Part shown: positions 18,012 through 26,539 of the stretch, in pieces
Position numbering within the stretch: position 1 is the first letter of the stretch
Layout: each line of letters opens with the position of its first letter
Assembly (NCBI GenBank): GCA_003559855.1
Contig: PWJZ01000067.1
Span: 64,036 to 128,035, forward strand
DNA length: 64,000 nucleotides
Direction: 5' to 3'
DNA from: Bacteroidales bacterium
GTDB taxonomy: Bacteria > Bacteroidota > Bacteroidia > Bacteroidales > UBA7960
Translations under genes and position numbers: made by a program
Notes under the pieces: model-generated
What the model saw: the letters and a program-made list of their open reading frames with translations, nothing else
What the model was told of the DNA's origin: nothing
The model's database searches: none

Positions 18012-18545
18012 ATGCAATACTTCAACAATAAAGCGTTAATAAGAATATTGAAAGCCTTTATTCTGCTGCTGTTTTTAACGGGCTTTTCTTCAGGCAGCAT
18101 GGCTTCGATACATGAACATTTTACCGCCAACAAATATTTTAACGGTGAGTATATCAGCGTTATTAATGATAGTCTTAAGTTACATTTTAAAACATCGGGC
18201 GATTTTGATTTTATCAGTGATAAAAGAATTGTAAGCAAACGCATACGCAAACACCTGCCGTTTACACCTGAAAATGTAATCGTTTATGGTTTAAGCCGTA
18301 ATGAGTTGAATTATGAGCTTTGGATAACGGTAAACCCTGTTGATAAACCTATCCGCACAGTTCCTGAGAATGATAAAATTGCTTTTTCAAATATAATTTC
18401 GGAAGGGCTTCATTTTCGATTTTACGCTATAGCCGAAAGGCAGGAGGATATTGATATGATAAGGCAGGATTTAAAAAAAATATTAAATACATTAAAAACC
18501 GGGGAAAGTTATTTGCAGGATATACCGGGATCGGATAATTTATAG
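18012..18545 (+). CDS. exported hypothetical protein of the polyene cluster (177 aa)
   Basis: The protein has an N-terminal signal peptide (positive start RILK, hydrophobic core AFILLLFLTGF, likely cleavage after SMA) and a soluble mature region of about 145 residues without a recognised domain. It ends with an Asp/Gln-rich helix (DIDMIRQDLKKILNTLKTG). It lies between the MMPL fusion and the flavoenzyme on the same strand, so a periplasmic accessory role in product transport or anchoring is possible. No function is assigned. Confidence 0.7.
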   Translation: MQYFNNKALIRILKAFILLLFLTGFSSGSMASIHEHFTANKYFNGEYISVINDSLKLHFKTSGDFDFISDKRIVSKRIRKHLPFTPENVIVYGLSRNELNYELWITVNPVDKPIRTVPENDKIAFSNIISEGLHFRFYAIAERQEDIDMIRQDLKKILNTLKTGESYLQDIPGSDNL

Positions 18546-18725
18546 TATATTAAGACTTGCTAAAGCCTGCCTGCAAAAATTACTAAATTTGCATTTTCTT
18601 TTATTGAAGGCCGGTTATGAGGGAAAGTTATGGTGCATCAGTTTTGCTGATAACAGGCAATTTTCGTACAGCAAGTCGGAAGTCATCACATATTACCCGT
18701 TTTTCTATATCAAAAAATCAAACAT

Positions 18726-20252
18726 ATGGACAGAAATCCCCATATACTGATCATCGGCAGCGGCCTGGGAGGGTTGATTTGCGGGTATATTCTTTCGAGG
18801 GAAGGGTTTAAGGTGACCATCCTTGAAAAGCATCACAAATTTGGCGGTAACCTGCAAACGTTCAGAAGAAACGGCGTGGAGTTCGACACGGGTATGCATT
18901 ATGTCGGCAGCCTCGACAAAGGACAGGTGTTGCATAAGTTTTTCAATTATTTCGGACTTTTGGGAAAGGTTAAATACCGTAGGCTTGATGAAAACGGTTT
19001 CGACCGCATATTTATAAAAGACAATGAATATCCTTACGCAATGGGGTATGATAATTTTGTGGAAACCGCTGCTAAATATTTCCCCGGCAAGTATAACACA
19101 CTGAAGGCATACGGTAAAAAGATCAGGCAGGTGGCACAAGGTATAGATCCTTACAATCTGAGGGAGGTTGATATGTCGCAAATATTTAATGTTGACTCTC
19201 TCAATGAAAATGTTTTTTCTCACTTAAGGACTCTCACTTCTGATCAAAGACTACAGAATTACTTTTCAGCCTTGAATATTTTGTATGCTGGCGAGAGGGA
19301 TAAAACCTCCATGTATGTTCATGCGCTCATCAATAATCATTACATAGAAAGCGCTTACCGGTTTGTTGACGGAAGCGGGCAGGTAGCTGATGCATTCGTT
19401 GAAAACATCGAAAATAACGGTGGTGAAGCATTTAAAAACAGTGAAGTGATGAAGTTTATCTTTGATGATAAGAAAAAGATCAAAGCTGTGAAAACATGTT
19501 CAGGCGAATTGTTTCATGCTGATTTTTTCATATCCAACATGCATCCTTACAATACCATAAAGCTTGTTCCACCGGGTTTGGTGAGAAAGGTTTACAGGAA
19601 GCGTTTGCAGAGATTACCCAACACCATATCTTCATTTGCGATATATGCGGTTCTAAAAGAAAGGGCGATGGGATATCTCAATTCTAATTATTACTGTCAT
19701 AAGGATGATGATGTGTGGGCAGCCGGGAATTATGATAAAGACCGGTTTCCGCAGTATTTTGGGATGTATCCGCTGGCTGATACTATTGATGAAAAGTTTA
19801 CACGGGGTTTTTCGATAATGACATATATGGATTACGATGAGGTTAAACCATGGGAGAACACTGTTTCAAGAAACAGGGGTGAAGATTATGAGGCTTTTAA
19901 AGAGGAAAAGGCGCAAAAGTTGCTGGACTTTGTAGAGACGAGGTTTCCGGGCATCAGAAATAAAATAAAGGTTTATTATACATCAACACCGCTGACCCTG
20001 AGGGATTATACAGCAACCCGCAGGGGCAGTATCTTCGGTATTATGCGCGATTGCAATAAACCCTATGAAAGCTATATTTTCCCCCGCACCAAAGTGCCAA
20101 ACCTCTATCTTACAGGTCAAAACCTCAACCTGCACGGAATGTTGGGAGTGTCTATAAGCGGCCTGCTGACTTGCGGGGAATTCGTCGGGGTTAATTATAT
20201 AATCAGGAAAATTAATGAGGAATATGATAAGGAAATTAATGCACATGTGTAA
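18726..20252 (+). CDS. FAD-dependent oxidoreductase, phytoene desaturase-like
   Basis: A 508-residue flavoprotein with an N-terminal dinucleotide-binding fold: IIGSGLGGLICGYIL, followed by the acidic ILEKHHKFGGN of the FAD site and the FDTGMHYVG stretch typical of CrtI/CrtO- and retinol saturase-like enzymes. The C-terminal region LYLTGQNLNLHGMLGVSISG is the second FAD-contact motif of the same family. Such enzymes desaturate, saturate or isomerise polyenes. In this cluster it may alter the conjugated chain or the aromatic head. A start at ATG 18726 fits the family; 180 bp upstream are non-coding. Confidence 0.9.
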   Translation: MDRNPHILIIGSGLGGLICGYILSREGFKVTILEKHHKFGGNLQTFRRNGVEFDTGMHYVGSLDKGQVLHKFFNYFGLLGKVKYRRLDENGFDRIFIKDNEYPYAMGYDNFVETAAKYFPGKYNTLKAYGKKIRQVAQGIDPYNLREVDMSQIFNVDSLNENVFSHLRTLTSDQRLQNYFSALNILYAGERDKTSMYVHALINNHYIESAYRFVDGSGQVADAFVENIENNGGEAFKNSEVMKFIFDDKKKIKAVKTCSGELFHADFFISNMHPYNTIKLVPPGLVRKVYRKRLQRLPNTISSFAIYAVLKERAMGYLNSNYYCHKDDDVWAAGNYDKDRFPQYFGMYPLADTIDEKFTRGFSIMTYMDYDEVKPWENTVSRNRGEDYEAFKEEKAQKLLDFVETRFPGIRNKIKVYYTSTPLTLRDYTATRRGSIFGIMRDCNKPYESYIFPRTKVPNLYLTGQNLNLHGMLGVSISGLLTCGEFVGVNYIIRKINEEYDKEINAHV

Positions 20253-20321
20253 TTTAAGAGATAACCGGTAACCGGTATCGGTAATCGGTATTAAATATTC
20301 TAAATTCAATGATTTTGTTAT

Positions 20322-20493
20322 GATGAAACCCTCATTAACTAAACGTTCACAAAAGAACATGAACTTAGCGATAGCGATCTCGTGACCGAAGGGAACAATA
20401 AAGCATGAGGGTTCCATGGGTTAAGAACTAAAAACGCAAATATTAATAAATATACTTTGTTAGAAATCAGTACGTTAAATACATTTTATACAA
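20322..20493 (+). repeat. dispersed repeat family, copy A
   Basis: The sequence from ATGAAACCCTC to TTAAGAACTAAAA (20324-20432) and on to the C45 start codon aligns with the reverse complement of 35441-35651, for example TTCACAAAAG, ATGAACTTAG, ATAAAGCATGA and ATGGGTTAAGAACTAAA. Copy A lacks about 35 bp present in copies B and C, including the GGTTTCACGGGCAATATGA-like core. It runs up to the ATG of the next gene and so supplies its immediate leader. Confidence 0.75.
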
Positions 20494-22161
20494 ATGAAAA
20501 TTTTTTTTAAAATCCTGAAGTACACAGTTATAATCATTGTTGCAATTATACTTTTTATTGCTTTCTATCTGAGTGTGGTCACACGTGTTACTCCGCCGGA
20601 AGTGGAGGAGATTACTTTGGAAGCCCTTGTTGAAGTTGATGGCAGGCGAATGATAGGCAGTAGCTGGCTGCAGCAGAATGAATTTGGGTTGTGGGAGATG
20701 TACGTTGAGGGGGAAGCTTATGAAAGGGGCAGGATATCCGGGGAGCTTGCCAAAGACCTTGTGAGGTATCAGGAAGAGGTGTTTGTAGAGCAGATTACAA
20801 GGGTCGTACCATCAAGGATATACCTGCACTTTCTGAGGATAATGATAGGCTACTTTAACAGGAACCTCGACAATCATATTCCCGAAGAATATCTTAAAGA
20901 GATCTACGGCATTTCCAAATCCGCCTCCGATGATTTTAATTATATTGGAAGACCTTATACCAGAATGATGAATTATCACGCTGCACATGATATAGGGCAT
21001 GCGTTGCTCGATTATGAGCTTGTAGATGATATTGACCTGCAGCTTGGATGCACCTCATTTGCAGCATGGAATAATAAAACCGCTGATGGTAGAATGATTG
21101 CCGGTCGTAATTTTGATTTTTATTTTGGTGAAGAATTTGCTGAGAATATTATCGTCAAATTTGTCAGACCTGAAAAAGGTATTCCTTTCGGTTTTATAAC
21201 CTGGGGTGGTATGATAGGTGTAGTGTCGGGGATGAACATCGAAGGGCTGGCAGTTACTATTAACGCGGGCAAATCTCATTTGCCGGCATCTTCTTCAACA
21301 CCCGTAACGATAGTGGCAAGAGATATCCTGCAGTATGCATCAAATATCGAAGAAGCATGTGCTATTGCCGAAAAGCACCAGGTCTTTGTGAGCGAATCGT
21401 TCATGATCACTTCTGCCAAAGACAACATGAGCGTGATAATTGAAAAATCACCCCAAAAATCAGGGCTGGTCGTGCCCGATACCACTTTTATACTCTGTAC
21501 AAACCATTTTCAGTCCGAAACTTTTGCCTCTGATGAAATAAACCTTAAGCATATGAAAGAAACAGCTACAGCTTATCGCTTCAAAAGACTCAAAGAGCTT
21601 GTTGAACAAAAAGGTGAACTGACAGTCTGTGATGTTTCCGCTATTTTACGCAACTTCAGGGGATTAAGTGGTGAGGATATAGGCATAGGTAACGAAAAAA
21701 CAATCAACCAGTTTATTGCACACCACGCAATAATTTTCAGACCTGACAAAAGAAAATTTATGGTATCAACCAGACCCTATATCATGGGGCCTTTTATTGA
21801 ATATGATATGAATAAAATATTCGATAGTGAGATAGAGAATATCAGCAGGAAGAAGATCCCAAAGGATACTTTCCTGTTGTCGGAACAGTTTAAGTTATTC
21901 GAAGATTATCAAAGGCTTTACGATAAGATAAACCGCTCTATTGCTGGCAATGAAATTGTTTGTAATGACACCATTTCATATTTTATAACTACCAACGAAA
22001 ACTTTTTCAAAACTTACAAGCTGGCGGGCAACTATTACAAATCGCGGGGTGATTGTGAAAGCGCGGTCAAATATTATAAGATTGGATTGAACAAAGAAAT
22101 TGATAACTTTGCTTTCAGAAGGGCCATTAAAAGGCAGATGGAAGAATGTGAAAAGAGATAA
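20494..22161 (+). CDS. C45-family (penicillin acyltransferase-like) Ntn hydrolase with a C-terminal TPR-like tail
   Basis: The 555-residue protein has one N-terminal membrane anchor (about residues 4-27). A C45/acyl-CoA:6-aminopenicillanate acyltransferase domain follows. The Gly185-Cys186 pair in LGCTSFAAWN is the expected self-cleavage site and N-terminal nucleophile, and GRNFDFYFG, GFITWGGMIG and GLAVTINAG are family hallmarks. The last 55 residues look like a TPR motif (NYYKSRGDCESAVKYYKIGL). These enzymes hydrolyse or transfer acyl groups on amides. With the anchor it likely faces the periplasm and could transfer or trim an amide-linked acyl product. The gene ends 4 bp before the adenylating enzyme. 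Confidence 0.87.
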   Translation: MKIFFKILKYTVIIIVAIILFIAFYLSVVTRVTPPEVEEITLEALVEVDGRRMIGSSWLQQNEFGLWEMYVEGEAYERGRISGELAKDLVRYQEEVFVEQITRVVPSRIYLHFLRIMIGYFNRNLDNHIPEEYLKEIYGISKSASDDFNYIGRPYTRMMNYHAAHDIGHALLDYELVDDIDLQLGCTSFAAWNNKTADGRMIAGRNFDFYFGEEFAENIIVKFVRPEKGIPFGFITWGGMIGVVSGMNIEGLAVTINAGKSHLPASSSTPVTIVARDILQYASNIEEACAIAEKHQVFVSESFMITSAKDNMSVIIEKSPQKSGLVVPDTTFILCTNHFQSETFASDEINLKHMKETATAYRFKRLKELVEQKGELTVCDVSAILRNFRGLSGEDIGIGNEKTINQFIAHHAIIFRPDKRKFMVSTRPYIMGPFIEYDMNKIFDSEIENISRKKIPKDTFLLSEQFKLFEDYQRLYDKINRSIAGNEIVCNDTISYFITTNENFFKTYKLAGNYYKSRGDCESAVKYYKIGLNKEIDNFAFRRAIKRQMEECEKR

Positions 22162-22165
22162 TATC

Positions 22166-23458
22166 ATGTTACCGGAAATAGAGACACAATCGGGGGAAAG
22201 GATAAAAAAATTCCAGGAACAGAGACTTCAGGACCATTTGAGTTATCTTAACTCCAGGTCGAGGTTTTACAAGCGGTTATTTGAAAAGCATAATATTAAC
22301 ACTGACAGTATTCTGAAGCTTGAAGACCTTGAGCATATTCCTGTTACCACCAAGCAGGATATACAGTTGTACAACGATGATTTCATTTGTGTGGAAAGAG
22401 ATAAGATCATTGATTACATAACCACATCGGGCACCTTGGGTGATCCTGTTACGTTTGCTATGACCGATAGAGACCTTGACAGGCTTGCTTACAATGAGGC
22501 TATTTCTTTTGCATGTGCCGGTTGTACCGATGATGATATTTTCCAGCTTACAACGACCATGGATAAGCGTTTTATGGCAGGCCTGGCATATTTTCTCGGG
22601 GCACGCAGGCTTGGGGCCGGGATAGTAAGGGTTGGAGCCGGGATACCTCAACTGCAATGGGATTCGATTAAAAGGATGAACCCGACAGTGCTGATAGCAG
22701 TACCTTCTTTTATACTGAAGCTTGTTGAATATGCCGAAGAGAATGGTATTGATCACAGGCGGTCGTCGGTAAAGAAAGCTGTTTGTATCGGTGAAGCTTT
22801 GCGTACGCCTGATTTTACTTTAACAACATTGGGGCGAAGGATAAAAGAGGAGTGGGATATTGAGCTTTACTCCACCTATGCATCGACAGAGATGGGCACG
22901 GCTTTTACCGAGTGTTTCAGGGGGAGGGGAGGGCATCACCACCCGGAGCTTATTATCGTGGAGTTGCTTGATGACAATGACAAGGTTGTACCTGAGGGTG
23001 AGCCGGGTGAAGTGACGGTTACAACATTAGGTGTGGAAGGAATGCCATTATTACGCTTCAAGACCGGCGATGTATGCAATGCTTTTTATGAGCCTTGTGA
23101 ATGCGGAAGAACCACCATGCGCCTTGGCATCGTTATAGGAAGAAAACAACAAATGATAAAGTTTAAGGGAACATCACTTTATCCCCCCGCCTTGTACGAT
23201 ATTCTTGCCGAAATACCCGGTATTAAAAACTACATTATTGAGGTTTATACGAATGACATAGGCACCGACGAGATCCTGCTCAGGGTTGGTTGCGACAACA
23301 TACCCGAAGATTTTGAGAAGACAATAAAGGATCATTTCCGTGCAAATATCAGAGTGTCGCCCCGGGTTGTTTTTGATACGGTCGAAAACATCCAGCGCTT
23401 ATCCTTTCCTGAAGAAAGCCGTAAACCTGTTACTTTTATTGACAGGAGAAAAGGTTGA
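22166..23458 (+). CDS. phenylacetate-CoA ligase-like adenylate-forming enzyme
   Basis: A 430-residue member of the PaaK/coenzyme F390 synthetase-like branch. Motifs: ITTSGTLGDPVTF (phosphate-binding loop), YSTYASTEMGTAF (adenylation motif), LRFKTGDVC (ATP ribose-binding Asp) and the C-terminal GRKQQMIKFKGTSLYP hinge. It would activate an acid, probably aromatic, with ATP for loading on to CoA or the ACP, which fits starter-unit supply in an aryl polyene or flexirubin pathway. I use ATG at 22166 (MLPEIETQ), 4 bp after the C45 stop; the longer frame from 22100 only overlaps that gene. It is the last cluster gene before the strand change. Confidence 0.9.
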   Translation: MLPEIETQSGERIKKFQEQRLQDHLSYLNSRSRFYKRLFEKHNINTDSILKLEDLEHIPVTTKQDIQLYNDDFICVERDKIIDYITTSGTLGDPVTFAMTDRDLDRLAYNEAISFACAGCTDDDIFQLTTTMDKRFMAGLAYFLGARRLGAGIVRVGAGIPQLQWDSIKRMNPTVLIAVPSFILKLVEYAEENGIDHRRSSVKKAVCIGEALRTPDFTLTTLGRRIKEEWDIELYSTYASTEMGTAFTECFRGRGGHHHPELIIVELLDDNDKVVPEGEPGEVTVTTLGVEGMPLLRFKTGDVCNAFYEPCECGRTTMRLGIVIGRKQQMIKFKGTSLYPPALYDILAEIPGIKNYIIEVYTNDIGTDEILLRVGCDNIPEDFEKTIKDHFRANIRVSPRVVFDTVENIQRLSFPEESRKPVTFIDRRKG

Positions 23459-23534
23459 GAATTTGCTTATATGATAAATGGAACAGGATTGCCGTATATA
23501 ACCGGATTTTGTTATTCCGGCAGTTTTGCAGGTA

Positions 23535-24074
23535 TTATGGTTTTCCGCAATGTATTCTTATGTGAGGTTTGGCTTCTTCGTAACCCAGTTCGTAGGCTTT
23601 CCGCAAGTCGGTACAGGCGGCCCTCAACTGGCGGTTTTTAATTTTGGCCTGACCCCTGTTGAAGTATGCTTCGGCATAATTCGGGTTTAATAGTATGGCA
23701 CGGTTATAATCAGCTATTTCCGAACTTGCCGGATACCTCAGTTTGTATTTGGTGTATGCACGCCAAAAAAATACTTCAGGATCGTTGGCAAATTCGCGTA
23801 TTGAACGATCTAAATCGTTTTTTGCTCCCTCATAATCACCAAGCTGGAATTTGCAAAAAGCCCTGCCAAAATATGCCCGGTATAAAATATCATAATCAGG
23901 CTGCAAACGTATTGCATTTGAAAAATCTTCTATGGCTTCCTCATAATCAGCCTCCTCCATTTTCTCCGATGCCATCATTGCAAACTCTTCCGCAGTCTGA
24001 CAATACAAATTTACTGTCTGAACAAAGAAAAATATTGAACTTATCAGTATTGTTAATTTTGTTTTGTATTTCAT
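23535..24074 (-). CDS. exported tetratricopeptide-repeat protein
   Basis: A 179-residue protein with a signal peptide (TKLTILISSIFFFVQTVNLYCQ) and about four TPR units: EADYEEAIEDFSNAIRLQPD, GDYEGAKNDLDRSI, SSEIADYNRAILLNPN and RQLRAACTDLRKAYELG. TPR proteins mediate protein contacts; no enzymatic domain is present. It is convergent with the adenylating-enzyme gene, 76 bp away, with a short CCGGA/TCCGG hairpin between them. A good TTG-N20-TATCTTTG promoter precedes it, so it is probably its own transcription unit. The specific partner is unknown. Confidence 0.85.
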   Translation of the reverse strand: MKYKTKLTILISSIFFFVQTVNLYCQTAEEFAMMASEKMEEADYEEAIEDFSNAIRLQPDYDILYRAYFGRAFCKFQLGDYEGAKNDLDRSIREFANDPEVFFWRAYTKYKLRYPASSEIADYNRAILLNPNYAEAYFNRGQAKIKNRQLRAACTDLRKAYELGYEEAKPHIRIHCGKP

Positions 24075-24144
24075 TTTTATTGAATTTGGTTTATTCGCCT
24101 TAATTAAGCTGTTATCAAATTAATGATGTTATATTTTCCCAGTG

Positions 24145-24175
24145 CAAAGATACTTGATTTTTTTATAGGTGTCAA
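24145..24175 (-). promoter_or_regulatory. predicted Bacteroidota promoter for the TPR gene
   Basis: On the minus strand TTG (24175-24173) is followed after 20 bp by TATCTTTG (24152-24145), matching the Bacteroidota TTTG/TTG-N19-21-TAnnTTTG consensus. The start codon is about 70 bp downstream. Confidence 0.6.
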
Positions 24176-24252
24176 TAATGTATGATATTACGTGATATTA
24201 CGGTCTTACCGTTAGTGTTTTTTATAATAACAAAAATTTTGCCAAAATAGTA

Positions 24253-26379
24253 TTACAGGTTTCGTAAATATGCACCCTGATGACGTGTTGACCAGTATCT
24301 GATACCTAAAGCATCACATTCTTCAATCCACCGGTTTATTTTCCAGAACGGATTGGAAGAGTCAAAAATTATTTTTTCAAAATCATAAATATGTTTCAGG
24401 TCAGTAATATCAAGCCATGGGTTTTGAGTCACGATAAGGTAATCAAGTTTTATACGTGGTATGCTGTCATTCCGGTCTGTTTCAATCTGTTCATATCCTG
24501 TTATTATTTTGAATCTGGTATCATAAAACATATAATAATCGTTAGTGTTCCAGAAATATGGTTCTGAAAAACCGTCGATCTTTTTTCCGATGATTGACCT
24601 GTTGGTATTTTTAACACCTTTTTTTATACGGTTTTGTGCGATATTAAAATCGATATTGCGTTTGCCGTCCGAATGCATGCTCTCGCAAGAGAGAAATATA
24701 CAATTTTTGCCGGAGATAATGTCGATTGCCGTATTATTGTTTATGCTGTAGACAACAAATGAGTTTTGTCGTTGATGGATTATGCTTTTTGTTGAGAAAG
24801 ATACTGTTATCAGAAGTATTGCCGGCAACACCAATTTAAGGCAGAATTTTGATTTATATATTAAAAATCCTGAAGCAGTTATTATCAGCAAGAAAATGAT
24901 GAGTGTTTCGCCAAGGTTTATACTGGCATTTTGGATATTTGAGTAAGGTAATCCTTCGATTAACCGGACGCTTTTGTGCATAAGAAATACGAAGAAAGAG
25001 AGTGCTTTTGCGAAAAAGTCGGCTAAAATGCTTATCGGTGAGACTGCAAGGAATGTCAATGCCGTATATATTATTATGCTTGCCAGAGGTATAACAGCCA
25101 GGTTTGTGAGGATAAAGTAATTCGGAAACTGGTTAAAATAGAATATTGCAAGTGGTCCTGTGGCTATTTGTGCTGCTATTGATACTGTTATTATTGCCCA
25201 TGCTTTATCCAGGATTTTATTTTTTACATATACCGGTTTATACAGGTAAGGTTGAATTGTTACGATGCTTATAACAGCCAGGTATGAAAGTTGAAAGCCT
25301 ATTTTTGTCACTATGTAGGGGTCAATTATTGTCAGGATAAAAGCGGAAGCTGCAAGAGTATTGTATATGTTGGAATACCTGTTTAGGCTTTTTGCGGCTG
25401 CGACAAATGAAAACATTGTGGCAGCCCTGAGAACTGATGGTGAAAAGCCGGTAAGTGTGGCATAAAACCATATTAATATTATGATAATTATGGTTTTTAT
25501 AGTTTTTCCGTACTTTATCTTATTAAAAAATGAGAACAGGCTGTTAAGGATAAGGTATATAATTCCCACGTGCAGTCCTGATACACACAGGATATGCATA
25601 GCGCCTGCTCCGGCGAATTCACGGCGCAGGTCATCGTCAATATATTCGCGGTAGCCCAGCAGAAGGGCCGAGAGAACGGCAAATTCGCGATCCCTGACAT
25701 CATGTTCAAGCAGCGTGTTCATAGCATTTTCCCTGAGCCGCAGTGCCGCCGATTTTAAAATGTTGCCCCGACCGGAGGCAATTACCTTGTAATGACCACC
25801 TGACCTGTAACCCTGGTAATGAATATTGCTGAAAGCAAGAAACCGTTTATAATTGAATTGATGTGGGTTTTGCGGCGGACTGACGGCGTTGAACCTGTTA
25901 GTTGTTATGATTTTATCTCCGTATTTTAAGGCAGATGCAATACTGTCCTTTTCAAGGTAAAGCATTACCTTGCCCGTAACTTTATTGGCTATGGTGTCGG
26001 AGATCATTTTATTTACACGGCATATTGCCCGGTAAGAATTTTCCCTCTCAGAAACCGGCTCAATAATCTGTAATGTTGTATAACCTTCGTTCTCCAAATA
26101 GTGGCTGAAATGATCTGTGCGGTTCAATTCATTGTGATTTACCGTAATTATATTTCCCGCTGAAAAGAAAAAAATGAAGATCAGAATACCAAACACCCAG
26201 CGTTTTTCATAGTTTGTTTTGCAAGTCTTTTTTATGAAGAGCAGTAAAATAACAAGTATAAAGGTTGCTGAAAGGAATAGCCCGTTAGTCATGTTAATAT
26301 TGAAAGAAGTTGAGGATATTATGCCTGCCAGAAAGGGCATAAAAATCCTGACCAACGGTATTTGCGATATGTCGGGCAT
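24253..26379 (-). CDS. comEC: ComEC/Rec2-family competence membrane protein
   Basis: A 708-residue polytopic protein. Three N-terminal spans precede a soluble OB-like (DUF4131) region with the KYGDKI/NPHQFNYKRFLAFSNIHYQGY segment. Next comes the ComEC core with AVLSALLLGYREYIDDDLRREFAGAGAMHILCVSGLHVG across the membrane, here quoted only as its key GAMHILCVSGLHVG motif, and about eight spans to residue 530. The last 180 residues are soluble but lack the metallo-beta-lactamase motif HxHxDH, as in many Bacteroidota ComEC proteins. The protein forms the inner-membrane channel for single-stranded DNA uptake. It lies 160 bp after the SpoIID-like gene. Confidence 0.9.
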   Translation of the reverse strand: MPDISQIPLVRIFMPFLAGIISSTSFNINMTNGLFLSATFILVILLLFIKKTCKTNYEKRWVFGILIFIFFFSAGNIITVNHNELNRTDHFSHYLENEGYTTLQIIEPVSERENSYRAICRVNKMISDTIANKVTGKVMLYLEKDSIASALKYGDKIITTNRFNAVSPPQNPHQFNYKRFLAFSNIHYQGYRSGGHYKVIASGRGNILKSAALRLRENAMNTLLEHDVRDREFAVLSALLLGYREYIDDDLRREFAGAGAMHILCVSGLHVGIIYLILNSLFSFFNKIKYGKTIKTIIIIILIWFYATLTGFSPSVLRAATMFSFVAAAKSLNRYSNIYNTLAASAFILTIIDPYIVTKIGFQLSYLAVISIVTIQPYLYKPVYVKNKILDKAWAIITVSIAAQIATGPLAIFYFNQFPNYFILTNLAVIPLASIIIYTALTFLAVSPISILADFFAKALSFFVFLMHKSVRLIEGLPYSNIQNASINLGETLIIFLLIITASGFLIYKSKFCLKLVLPAILLITVSFSTKSIIHQRQNSFVVYSINNNTAIDIISGKNCIFLSCESMHSDGKRNIDFNIAQNRIKKGVKNTNRSIIGKKIDGFSEPYFWNTNDYYMFYDTRFKIITGYEQIETDRNDSIPRIKLDYLIVTQNPWLDITDLKHIYDFEKIIFDSSNPFWKINRWIEECDALGIRYWSTRHQGAYLRNL

Positions 26380-26539
26380 GATTTGGTTATCGGTTTTAGG
26401 TCAAAAGCGAAAGCTAATATAGCATACTTTTGTTAAAAAAATCAAAAAAAGTATAATTTTATGACCTTATTATGGAAAAGCTTGTAAAAAGATATTAACA
26501 TACTAACTGTTAAATGCGGTTTGATCTTTTCACTTTTTA

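Noticed and set aside
18617..18811. A 64-residue frame ahead of the flavoenzyme
   Set aside because: It overlaps the FAD-binding start of the real gene in another frame and has no sensible composition.
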